From: JBDTRY01 sp039931435
Lineage (GTDB): Bacteria; Acidobacteriota; Thermoanaerobaculia; Gp7-AA8
DNA: 39,444 bases
Reading direction: 5' to 3'
Assembly: GCA_039931435.1 (NCBI GenBank)
Contig: JBDTRY010000012.1
Location: forward strand, 1 to 39,444
Part shown: positions 18,619 to 26,144 of the stretch, piece after piece
How positions within the stretch are numbered: position 1 is the first letter of the stretch
Layout: each line of letters starts with the position of its first letter
Notes under the pieces: model-generated
What the model was told of the DNA's origin: nothing
The model's database searches: none
What the model saw: only the letters and a program-made list of their open reading frames with translations
Program-made: the position numbers and the translations under genes

Positions 18619-19044
18619 TCAGTATTTCGTTACAACGAGCGTGACGCCGTAGTCCTCGGTTGCGATCGGTCGATCGGAACGGGGGTATGGGAGCAACTGC
18701 ACGAGCTCGATCGAATAGATCCCCGCGTGTTCGCTGCGGGAAAAGCGACGGGCAGTATTCAACTCGATTTTCTGGCTCTCGCCTCCGTGCGAGATAATGC
18801 TCAGGACCACCGAAGCGTTTCCCTCCTGGATGCAGGTGACGTCCGACGGGCAGCGTGAATCTCCGTTGACGGACTCGAAACGGATGGACAGTTCGTTCGC
18901 CAGGACTGCCTGCTGACCGGGTCGCAGCTCGAATTCTTTCCCTGATTCGATCTGCCTGATCGACGTGGGGTCCGCGTGAGACACCGAAAAGCATCCTACG
19001 ACCGGTAGAAAAACGAGCAGGAAGGTCAGGTTGCGTGCGTGCAT
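18619..19044 (-). CDS. Small secreted protein of unknown function with conserved Cys pair
   Basis: The 141-residue protein begins MHARNLTFLLVFLPVVGCFSVSHA, a clear export signal; whether VVGC acts as a lipobox or the signal is cut after SHA is open. The mature part is beta-rich and holds DSRCPSDVTCIQEGNA, where two cysteines six residues apart are followed by a Gly-Asn turn. I recall similar CPxxxxCxxxG segments in unnamed periplasmic proteins, but I cannot give a function. GGAG lies nine bases ahead of ATG 19044. It is divergent from the DUF1579 gene and separated from it by 115 bases. Confidence 0.8.
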   Translation of the reverse strand: MHARNLTFLLVFLPVVGCFSVSHADPTSIRQIESGKEFELRPGQQAVLANELSIRFESVNGDSRCPSDVTCIQEGNASVVLSIISHGGESQKIELNTARRFSRSEHAGIYSIELVQLLPYPRSDRPIATEDYGVTLVVTKY

Positions 19045-19087
19045 TCGCAGAGTCTCCGTGGGCGGTGGCAACAACGCTGAAGGCAAA

Positions 19088-19117
19088 TTGAATCCCTTCA
19101 GCCGCATCCGGGATAAA
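19088..19117 (+). promoter_or_regulatory. Candidate promoter of the DUF1579 gene
   Basis: TTGAAT (19088-19093) and GATAAA (19112-19117) are 18 bases apart, each matching consensus at 4 of 6. The -10 resembles the one proposed for the act operon. Just before the ribosome site lies a short hairpin, CTGAAA-ACAAACG-TTTCAG (19129-19147). Confidence 0.3.
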
Positions 19118-19159
19118 ATCCCCGCTTCCTGAAAACAAACGTTTCAGAAAGAGGATGAT

Positions 19160-19774
19160 ATGAAAACTCACATTTCCCGCATGCTCGTTTTCACATTTGT
19201 TGTTCTGGTGGCCGCCGGCGCCATCGCTGATGACAAGAAAAGCGCCAAGACGCCGCCGCAGATGGACGAGAAAGCCATGATGGAGGCCTGGATGAAGGCT
19301 GCCACTCCCGGCGAGGCCCACAAAAAGCTGGAGCCTTTCGTCGGCAGCTGGAACGTTCAGGTAAAAAACTGGATGGCTCCCGGTGCACCGGCGGACGAAA
19401 CCTCGGGCACATCCGAGAACGAATGGGCGCTCGGCGGGCGCTATGTCCAGGAACACTTCAATGGGACATTCATGCAGCAGCCCTATGAAGGAATCGGATT
19501 CGTCGGCTATGACAACATCAAAAAGACTTATGTGTCCACATGGATGGACAACATGAGCACGGCCATGATGATGACCACAGGTTCGGCGGGCGAGAACGGC
19601 AAGATGATGAACTTCAAAGGGACGATGGACGATCCCATGAGCGGGAAAGCGATGAAGTTCGAGGAGAAACTGACTGTCACCGACAACGATCATCACATGA
19701 TGGAAATGTGGTCCCCCGCCCCCGATGGCAAGATGTATAAATCGATGGAAATCACGTATAGCCGTAAGCAGTAG
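19160..19774 (+). CDS. Secreted DUF1579 family protein
   Basis: The 204-residue protein has a signal peptide (residues 1-23, cut near IADDK) and a DUF1579 domain. Family marks are HKKLEPFVGSWNV, then GGRYVQEHFNG, YEGIGFVGYDNIKKTYVSTWMDNM and a strand-rich end with DNDHHMMEMW. The fold is expected to be lipocalin-like, but no function is established. It is very rich in methionine (MMEAWMKA, AMMMTTG, DHHMMEMW), which could hint at metal handling or oxidation buffering; that is speculation. AGAGGA lies 5 bases before the ATG. Confidence 0.88.
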   Translation: MKTHISRMLVFTFVVLVAAGAIADDKKSAKTPPQMDEKAMMEAWMKAATPGEAHKKLEPFVGSWNVQVKNWMAPGAPADETSGTSENEWALGGRYVQEHFNGTFMQQPYEGIGFVGYDNIKKTYVSTWMDNMSTAMMMTTGSAGENGKMMNFKGTMDDPMSGKAMKFEEKLTVTDNDHHMMEMWSPAPDGKMYKSMEITYSRKQ

Positions 19775-19782
19775 CGCCCGCC

Positions 19783-19823
19783 GAGGGAGATCCGAGATCA
19801 CTTCCGGCTCTCCCTCCGGAGGG
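19783..19823. terminator. Inverted repeats between convergent genes
   Basis: GAGGGAGA (19783-19790) pairs with TCTCCCTC (19809-19816), and a 12-base palindrome CCCTCCGGAGGG (19812-19823) overlaps the right arm. The spot lies between the DUF1579 stop and the esterase stop, so it may end transcription from both sides. No T-tract follows. Confidence 0.35.
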
Positions 19824-19834
19824 CCCGTTCTCCG

Positions 19835-20773
19835 TTACGGTTTCGGGTGTGACTTGAAAAAGTCCCATATAAGTTCTGACGCTGAAGTCATTGTGCTCGG
19901 AATATCAGCCAGCAGCGTCCCTCTGTTTCCTCCGGGCCAGGCATGACCCTGGTCCTGAATAGCGTACAGGACAACCTCCGTCCCTGCGTTGCACGACCGA
20001 TAGCGGGTTATTTTCGCGTCAGCACGGCTCTCCGAGGACGGACTCCGGTTGCATTTGTCTCTGCCGACCCAGAACGACACCGCGGTAGCAACGGAGTTGT
20101 CGATCCGCTCATGCGGATCCACTTTTTTTCGAGGCGATCCTCCGGCGAAAGGCACATGCTGATCTTCGATGCCGTGAAAAATGATGACCGAAACCGGCGA
20201 AGACGGAGCACAGGGACCGTTCAGCGCACCGGCCACAGGCGCGATGGCAGCGATCTGGTCCGACAACTCACATCCAAGTCGGTAGGTCATCATGCCGCCG
20301 TTGGACATACCGGTGGCGAAAATGCGCCGGGAATCGACGCGGTAGTCAACTTTCAACCTGCTGATCAAGGCCCGAAAAAACGAAACGTCATCAATATTCT
20401 GCACGTGGGCGAAGCCGCAGCAATTCCAGGAGTTCCAGGTTAGAAGGCGGTCGCCGAAACGTCCGGTGCCGTTCGGGTACACGACGATGAATCCCTGACG
20501 GTCGGCAAGAGAAGTCAATCCTGTCTGTGAATCCATGCGATCGCCGCGCCCTCCGCCGCCATGCAGCGCCAGCACCACGGGAAGTGCTCGTCTGCCGTCG
20601 TACTGCGGGGGGAGATGCACGAAGTATCTTCGTTCCAGACCACCGCTTCGCAGCGAGCCGGTAATGTCGCGCCCGGCGGAAAAATTGCCTTCGCTGAAGG
20701 CAGCCAGACAGAAAAGCACCGTAACCATTATCGAAAGCACGACCGGCGATTTGGCCAATACATTCCTCCCCAT
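19835..20773 (-). CDS. Secreted LpqC-type esterase/polyhydroxybutyrate depolymerase-like protein
   Basis: The 312-residue alpha/beta hydrolase has an N-terminal signal (about residues 1-28). LALHGGGGRGD gives the oxyanion region, and the catalytic triad is probably Ser157 in GMSNGG, Asp204 in HGIEDQHVPF and His277 in QGHAWPGG. NSWNCCG is typical of the LpqC/feruloyl esterase group. The likely substrates are polyhydroxyalkanoate or sugar-ester bonds outside the cell; sequence cannot decide. GAGG lies close to the ATG. It follows the ACT-like gene by 74 bases on the same strand and may be cotranscribed. Confidence 0.87.
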   Translation of the reverse strand: MGRNVLAKSPVVLSIMVTVLFCLAAFSEGNFSAGRDITGSLRSGGLERRYFVHLPPQYDGRRALPVVLALHGGGGRGDRMDSQTGLTSLADRQGFIVVYPNGTGRFGDRLLTWNSWNCCGFAHVQNIDDVSFFRALISRLKVDYRVDSRRIFATGMSNGGMMTYRLGCELSDQIAAIAPVAGALNGPCAPSSPVSVIIFHGIEDQHVPFAGGSPRKKVDPHERIDNSVATAVSFWVGRDKCNRSPSSESRADAKITRYRSCNAGTEVVLYAIQDQGHAWPGGNRGTLLADIPSTMTSASELIWDFFKSHPKP

Positions 20774-20847
20774 TTCCTCAATGGGTACGACTGGCCAAGC
20801 GATCCGTTGACCACTGGCAAAGCAGGAGAGCGCGTTCTCGGCGCGAT

Positions 20848-21249
20848 TCAGCCGTCGACAACGAAGCCGGCAGCGGCCAGCACAGTCCTGGCGCCATCGA
20901 GTTTCTCATCCTTCATGAAAACATAATCCGTGTCGTAGGTGGAGACGACGAAGATCGGGATCGCGGCATGGGCCAGGGGAACGGCAATCGATGCAAGAAC
21001 GCCGGTCATCGTGAACGGCAGCGGACCGCCCACTTTCAAACACCGCCATCCGCCTTCGATATCCCCTCCGGCACCTGCATTCTCCTCACGACAGATGACG
21101 GAGACCTCCTCCTCGGTTCTGGTGAACGAGAAGAACGAACCATCCTCGAATTCCGGAAGCGTTGCGGAAGGCAGGAAGCGGACGACAGCAAATCGATCGA
21201 CCAGCGTCGTCAATCGCAGAGGTTCTTTCCCCTGTGCCTCGTCACTCAT
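20848..21249 (-). CDS. ACT-like (CASTOR-type) small protein
   Basis: The 133-residue protein has two ACT-type halves. The first runs around RFAVVRFLPSATLPEF and SFTRTEEEVSVICREE. The second holds GPLPFTMTGVLASIAVPLA, IPIFVVSTYDTDYVFM and a closing helix with LAAAGFVV. This matches the COG3603-type family of stand-alone ACT proteins, which are related to eukaryotic CASTOR amino-acid sensors. Ligand binding, probably an amino acid, is inferred from the family. The start MSDEAQGKE was chosen over a longer frame that overlaps the flotillin gene. No clear ribosome site is visible. Confidence 0.8.
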   Translation of the reverse strand: MSDEAQGKEPLRLTTLVDRFAVVRFLPSATLPEFEDGSFFSFTRTEEEVSVICREENAGAGGDIEGGWRCLKVGGPLPFTMTGVLASIAVPLAHAAIPIFVVSTYDTDYVFMKDEKLDGARTVLAAAGFVVDG

Positions 21250-21334
21250 CGGCACGAGAGGCGGGTCGGGCGCAGGGAACGGCGAAGGCGTGACTGCGTC
21301 AGTATTCGAGCTGGAATCGTCGGAATTCCACCGC

Positions 21335-22912
21335 TCAGTTCTTCGGCCCGGAAGTTCGCGTCCCCTCGGCAGGTTCGACGGGGCTGCCCTTCTTCTCTGG
21401 CGGCGCCGTAGCCGGACCGTTTCCCATCTGGCCAACGGCCTGAGTGAGAATGTTCTTCAGATCCACTCCGCTCAGCGCCTGAACCACTGCAGGCAACTGG
21501 GCCATGGCCGCAGCGACGTCGCCGGTGAATCGCGACACGCCCCCGCCACCGTGCCCATCTCCATTCGAAGAACCGGTGTCCACAATAGTGATGCTTCCAG
21601 TTTTGGACAGCGGCTCGGAAAGCGCCCGGGCCATTTCCGGAAGAACGCGGACGAACATCTCCAGAATGGCAGCCTGGTTGTACTGCTGATAGGACTGCGC
21701 CTTCTTCAACATTGCCGCGGCCTCGGCGATCCCGGTCGCTTCCACAACGCGGGCCTGAGCTTCACCCTTGGAAGAAATGATCTGCGCCTCGGCGGTACCG
21801 GTTGCGGTAACAACATCCGCACGGGCCTGACCTTCGAGCCGGGCTGCCTGGGCCCGGCCCTTGGCCTCCGCTTCGAGTTGAAACTGCTTGGCGTTCGATT
21901 CGGTCTCGATGCGATAACGGTCGGCATCCGCGGATTTCTTGATCGTCGCCTCGAGCTCGAGTTCGCGTCGCTTTATTTCCAGCTGCTGCACTTGAATCTG
22001 CTGGTTACGTTCGACGACCGAAACCTGCCCTTCCTCTTTTTTCAGTTCCTGGTTGGTCTTGAATTTCTGCAGGTCGTAAGCAAGATCGGCCTGAGCCTTC
22101 TTCTGATTCGAAGCAGCGTCGTAGTCCGCCTTCTTCATCAGGTAATCGCGGTTGGACTCGGCGATCCTCGTCTCTGCTTCGATTTTGGCGGTCTCCCCCA
22201 GTTGCCGCGCCACTGCCGATTGCACGGCCGCTTCACGGTCAGCGATGGCCTGGGCCACGATGGCGTTTTTCTTCACCTCGGCGATCTTCGGCTGACCGAG
22301 AGCTTCGAGGTAGCCGTGGCCGTCCCGGATGTCGCGCAGGGTGAAGCTCACGATCTGCAGCCCCATGTTCGCCAGATCGCCGACAGCCACTTCCTGCACT
22401 TTTCCGGAAAAATGATCCCGGTTCATGTAGATGTCCTCGACGGTAAGCTGGCCGACGATGGCTCGAAGATGACCTTCGACCGTCTGCAGTGCGATACCTC
22501 TGATCTCGTCCGCGGTCTTCCCCAGAAATTGTTCGGCTGCCGTGCGGATGGACTGCTCGTCGCCTCGGATCTTGATCTGGGCCACGCCATCAATCATGAC
22601 CGGCACGCCGGGCGCTGTGTAGACCTCGGGAGTCTTGATGTCCAGGGTCATCACCTCGAGGGACATGACATCCACCCGCTCCAGCAGTGGGAAGATGAAG
22701 GCGCCGCCACCAGCCCGGATGCGGTAGCCGACGTGCTCGGTCGTTCCGTCCGGAGCTTTGATCTTCGTGTTTCGTCCTGAGATGATCATGACTTCGTTCG
22801 GTCCGACCTTCTGGTAGCGGCGGGCATACGTAAAGATCGAAATCATGAATACGAAGACGATCGCTCCGCCGATGAGGACGGCCATGCTTGCGTTTCCGAA
22901 AAGTTCGAGCAT
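21335..22912 (-). CDS. Flotillin-family membrane scaffold protein
   Basis: The 525-residue protein has an N-terminal membrane segment (about 8-27), then an SPFH/band 7 domain (GPNEVMIISGR through about 220). A long Ala/Glu/Lys-rich coiled coil with repeated EAEA-type heptads covers about 220-410. A flexible Gly/Pro tail follows. Flotillins organise membrane microdomains and oligomerise through the coiled coil. AGGAGA lies about 8 bases before the ATG. The NfeD gene sits 27 bases upstream on the same strand, the classic partner arrangement. The length is typical of FloT/YuaG-like proteins. Confidence 0.93.
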   Translation of the reverse strand: MLELFGNASMAVLIGGAIVFVFMISIFTYARRYQKVGPNEVMIISGRNTKIKAPDGTTEHVGYRIRAGGGAFIFPLLERVDVMSLEVMTLDIKTPEVYTAPGVPVMIDGVAQIKIRGDEQSIRTAAEQFLGKTADEIRGIALQTVEGHLRAIVGQLTVEDIYMNRDHFSGKVQEVAVGDLANMGLQIVSFTLRDIRDGHGYLEALGQPKIAEVKKNAIVAQAIADREAAVQSAVARQLGETAKIEAETRIAESNRDYLMKKADYDAASNQKKAQADLAYDLQKFKTNQELKKEEGQVSVVERNQQIQVQQLEIKRRELELEATIKKSADADRYRIETESNAKQFQLEAEAKGRAQAARLEGQARADVVTATGTAEAQIISSKGEAQARVVEATGIAEAAAMLKKAQSYQQYNQAAILEMFVRVLPEMARALSEPLSKTGSITIVDTGSSNGDGHGGGGVSRFTGDVAAAMAQLPAVVQALSGVDLKNILTQAVGQMGNGPATAPPEKKGSPVEPAEGTRTSGPKN

Positions 22913-22939
22913 TCTGCGGATCTCCTGAGTGATCAGAGG

Positions 22940-23482
22940 TTACGTTGTTCCAGATGGCCGGGTCGGCTCCACAATGAGGGTCGTACCGCTGATCGAAACG
23001 ATTTGAACATCGGTATTGCGAGCAATGGCTCGCCCATCCTTCGACCGTGCCGGAGCGTTCGATCGGCTGCCCTTCTTCACATAGGCCACCTCTCCCATAC
23101 CGCCACCGTCTGGAATGGGGACGATCACTTCCGCTGACCCGCCGACGAGGTCACCCGTTGCGTATTCGCTTCCGCCCTGCGTCTGTTTGGCGATCACCCC
23201 GAGAATGAGCAGCCCCAGAAAAGCGAAGCCAACGCCCCCACCTGCCGCGAGAGCGATCTCCACGAGCGGGTGAATATGGGTCGTCATCCGCAGGATGGCG
23301 CCGATTCCTCCGAATCCCGTCACGAATACCGAGAGAATCGTCGGCGAGAAGAGCGGGATGTCTACGTGGCCGAGACCGGCGTCGAGCGACACATCAGCAG
23401 CACCGTGATCGAGAGAAAACAGAGACGTCACGACGGTGAAAAGCACACCGATGACGAACAAAGTGAAGTAGAGCAGCGTCAA
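22940..23482 (-). CDS. NfeD-family membrane protein (flotillin partner)
   Basis: The 180-residue protein has an N-terminal membrane helix, then two more helices at about 47-67 and 75-100. A C-terminal OB-fold-like domain spans about 110-175 and ends in ISGTTLIVEP. This is the short NfeD form (YuaF-like) without a protease domain, usually encoded beside flotillin and thought to assist its assembly. The start is TTG 23482 with GGAG (minus strand) five bases ahead. A seven-base-pair hairpin abuts that ribosome site and may affect translation. Confidence 0.87.
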   Translation of the reverse strand: MTLLYFTLFVIGVLFTVVTSLFSLDHGAADVSLDAGLGHVDIPLFSPTILSVFVTGFGGIGAILRMTTHIHPLVEIALAAGGGVGFAFLGLLILGVIAKQTQGGSEYATGDLVGGSAEVIVPIPDGGGMGEVAYVKKGSRSNAPARSKDGRAIARNTDVQIVSISGTTLIVEPTRPSGTT

Positions 23483-23490
23483 TTGGACTC

Positions 23491-23509
23491 CATTCCGGGT
23501 TACGGAATG
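23491..23509 (-). promoter_or_regulatory. Leader hairpin abutting the nfeD ribosome site
   Basis: CATTCCG (23491-23497) and CGGAATG (23503-23509) form a perfect 7-bp stem with loop GGTTA. On the minus strand the stem touches the GGAG ribosome site of the TTG-started nfeD gene. It could also be what is left of a terminator for the upstream DUF2207 gene; no T-tract follows. Confidence 0.35.
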
Positions 23510-23570
23510 CTATTCGGAACGCATTGTAAAGAAAAGAAAAAACGGCCGCGACCTCGAGAGCAACGGAAAC

Positions 23571-25499
23571 CTACCACCCTCCGCCTCCGCCCCCTCCCGA
23601 GCTGAACCCGCCTCCACCCCCGCCACCCCCGGAGCTGGGCGCAGAAATGCCGGCAGCAAGGGACCCCGCCGCGGCTGCCCACGCACCGCTGGCGCCCGCA
23701 CCGCCGAAACCTCCCCCACCGCCTGTCCACGAAGTACCGGAGCCGCTGCCGCTGTCTGCAGTTCCCAACGCGGATATCGAACCGGCAGTCGAATAGGATT
23801 TTCTTCCGAACGACCGGAACCACCGGTCGACGTGCACTCCGAGCCCGAAGGCGATCAGATAGGGATACCACTCGTCCAGAATCGCCGGGGAAGGGAGACG
23901 AAGCTGCGATCGAAAGTATTCTCGGGCGGCCGCCAGCCTCCGTCTCACTTCCAGTCTGTCCGCCGAGTCCTGCGTTCTGGCGTTCGCCAGAACGATGGCC
24001 AGAAAGCCTCCGAATAGCAGAGACATGCCGGCGAGAAATATCGAGCCTGGATGATAAAAGCTGAAGAGCGGCCTGAGCGTCAGTGGCGTGCCGGCCTCGA
24101 AGATTCCCGCAGCGAGGGCAAGCAGAAGCGTCCAGCTCACTGCCAGCGGCGCGAGCATGGCCACGAATAGTGCCGTCAGGGAAGTCATGGCTTTCGCGAA
24201 CCTGAAACTGAGTAATAGCGCGGTCACAAAGGACGCGACGAAGATTGCGGTCAGGATCCCCATCGCCGCGAGGTTCGCAGAATCGAGCAGACCTCCCACG
24301 GAAATCAGAACCACGGCGCCAGCAAAAAGGAGTGCGATCGGGAGAACGACCTTCTCTTTCGATTTCCGTCCTGTGCCCAGGAGTCTGTTCACTCGCTTTG
24401 CCACACCGCCACGAATTTCTGCAGATGGGTCGAAACCGGAGGTTTTGTAGTGCTTCCCGATCTCATCCGTGGTCACCTTCGTCTTCCCGGAAAAGAAAAG
24501 CGCGCCAACGAGAGTTTTCTCGTAATCCCGAAGCTGTTCCCGAGGCACGAGGAGGGTCAGATGGAGAACGTCCTCCTTGAGAATCCCTCTTTTTTTCTCG
24601 ACGCGGCTGGCCAACTTCGCTTCCTGAACGAGCCTGGCCAGGAGTCCTGCTACTTCCGGCGCCCCGGTCGTGTTATCCCACGCTGCTCCGGCCACTTCCG
24701 CCGGCATTGAAAACAGATTCTTTTCGAGCCAGCCCGCGTCGATGCTGTCGATGGATGGAAGCGCTTCGAACCTGCCCCGTGCTTTTTCACGCCGGAGAAA
24801 GATCGCGATTAGGATCATCGGGATAGCCATGAGAAGGGTGGCGATGGAAGCGCGTGCGAGCATCGGAGCGCCCTGACTGATGCCCGCTGGTCGCTTTGAG
24901 GAGTGGTAAGCGAGAGGGATCCGAACACCAAAGGTCTGCCCCGGCAGAAGGTTGGTCACTTCCCAATGCAGCGGCGTTTCAATAAGGAGTTTGAACGAAG
25001 GGTCGATCTTCAGCGTGAGCGTGAACCGTTCGATCACTCCATCCCGCTCGGCGAAGGCGAACTCGTGGTCGAGCGCATAGTGATCCCCGCGAGAAACGAG
25101 CACATTTCTGATGGAATAGTTGATCTCGTAGACGATCAGCTTGTTCGCGAACGGAGGATCGGAAGGAAGGCGACTGCGCCACCGGAGCGTGTTCCCGGAC
25201 CATTCGTAGTGATCGACCTGAGCGATATGGCCCGATTGACGTGGTGCGAACTTCGATGAAGTCTCGTCAATGCGGGTGACACCCTCGAGCTCGAGCTCCT
25301 GACCAAAAGGGACTGTGAACCTCCGCTCCCCGCCATTCCAGTCGCCGTCGAAGACCATAGCCTGGCGTTCAGCCACGTGCAGAACGCCGTCGCAATCGAG
25401 CAGGGCGGTCACGTCGATCCGCTGCCAGTGCAGGGATTTCGCGTGCACAGGAATCGTCAACAGAACAACCACAGACAAGGCGCGAAGCAAGAACTTCAT
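23571..25499 (-). CDS. DUF2207 membrane protein with Gly-rich tail
   Basis: The 642-residue protein has a signal peptide ending near VHAKS. A periplasmic beta-rich DUF2207 region follows to about residue 200, with DCDGVLHVAERQ and EINYSIRNVL. Membrane helices lie near 215-240, 385-405, 410-430, 440-470 and 480-510. A cytoplasmic stretch sits between the first and second helices. The C-terminus is almost all Gly and Ser with a final Trp, common in this family. The function is unknown. The start at 25499 is supported by GAGGT about 6 bases ahead. It may head an operon with nfeD and flotillin, and it is divergent from the thioesterase gene by 80 bases. Confidence 0.85.
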   Translation of the reverse strand: MKFLLRALSVVVLLTIPVHAKSLHWQRIDVTALLDCDGVLHVAERQAMVFDGDWNGGERRFTVPFGQELELEGVTRIDETSSKFAPRQSGHIAQVDHYEWSGNTLRWRSRLPSDPPFANKLIVYEINYSIRNVLVSRGDHYALDHEFAFAERDGVIERFTLTLKIDPSFKLLIETPLHWEVTNLLPGQTFGVRIPLAYHSSKRPAGISQGAPMLARASIATLLMAIPMILIAIFLRREKARGRFEALPSIDSIDAGWLEKNLFSMPAEVAGAAWDNTTGAPEVAGLLARLVQEAKLASRVEKKRGILKEDVLHLTLLVPREQLRDYEKTLVGALFFSGKTKVTTDEIGKHYKTSGFDPSAEIRGGVAKRVNRLLGTGRKSKEKVVLPIALLFAGAVVLISVGGLLDSANLAAMGILTAIFVASFVTALLLSFRFAKAMTSLTALFVAMLAPLAVSWTLLLALAAGIFEAGTPLTLRPLFSFYHPGSIFLAGMSLLFGGFLAIVLANARTQDSADRLEVRRRLAAAREYFRSQLRLPSPAILDEWYPYLIAFGLGVHVDRWFRSFGRKSYSTAGSISALGTADSGSGSGTSWTGGGGGFGGAGASGAWAAAAGSLAAGISAPSSGGGGGGGGFSSGGGGGGGW

Positions 25500-25579
25500 C
25501 AATACCTCGGGAGGCACTCCAGTCTATCTGCTTCGATGTGCCGGACCGAGTCCGACCTTCGCGATATCATTGCCCGGCC

Positions 25580-26044
25580 ATGGATCGAATGAGCCTGCAG
25601 GACACCTTTGCACCTCTGAACCGCTGTTTCGGGTGCGGCCCGTCGAACGAGCGCGGATTGCGGATCAAGAGTTTTGTGGAGGGCGACGAGGTGGTTGCGC
25701 ACTGGCGTCCGGAGCCTCACCATCAGGCATTTGACGGGATCATGAATGGCGGAATCATCGGCGCACTGCTCGACTGTCACAGCAACTGGGCAGCAACGCA
25801 CTACCTGATGACCCGCGACGGAACGGACTCTCCACCCTGCACCGTCACATCGGACTTTCACGTGCTGTTGAAGCGCCCGACTCCCATGGACGCTGAAGTC
25901 ACGTTGCGCGCCCGTGTAGTGGAGAGCGGCGACGACCGCGCGGTAGTCGAGTCCACGCTGGAGGCAAACGGGAGAGTGACCGCCACATGCCGCGGCTCGT
26001 TCGTCGCCGTGAAAGAGGGCCATCCAGCCTATCACCGCTGGTGA
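25580..26044 (+). CDS. PaaI-like hotdog-fold thioesterase
   Basis: The 154-residue protein carries a hotdog domain likely to cleave acyl-CoA thioesters. NRCFGCGPSNERGLRI at the N-terminus (Cys16, Cys19) is a conserved start seen in one PaaI subgroup. MNGGIIGALLDCHSNWAA gives the active-site helix, with Asn-Gly-Gly in place of His-Gly-Gly. TVTSDFHVLLKRPTP supplies the central strand, and GRVTATCRGSFVAV the end. The substrate is unknown. A second ATG nine bases downstream (25589) is equally possible; neither has a strong ribosome site. It converges with the glycosyltransferase fusion gene. Confidence 0.85.
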   Translation: MDRMSLQDTFAPLNRCFGCGPSNERGLRIKSFVEGDEVVAHWRPEPHHQAFDGIMNGGIIGALLDCHSNWAATHYLMTRDGTDSPPCTVTSDFHVLLKRPTPMDAEVTLRARVVESGDDRAVVESTLEANGRVTATCRGSFVAVKEGHPAYHRW

Positions 26045-26098
26045 GAAGTGGCTGCGGAACAACACCAGCCGCGAATTGACAGGCTTTGCCAGCCGCTT

Positions 26099-26119
26099 CC
26101 GATCTTTCCAGTAGATCGG
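26099..26119. terminator. Hairpin between convergent thioesterase and glycosyltransferase genes
   Basis: CCGATCT (26099-26105) and AGATCGG (26113-26119) form a perfect 7-bp stem with a 7-base loop. It lies in the 100-base gap between two gene ends, so it may act on both strands. No T-tract is present. Confidence 0.4.
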
Positions 26120-26144
26120 CCTGAACGCCCCCGTTCGGCGAAAT

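Noticed and set aside
18569..19801. 410-codon minus-strand frame spanning the DUF1579 region
   Set aside because: It overlaps two better-supported genes, one on each strand, and has no family signature.
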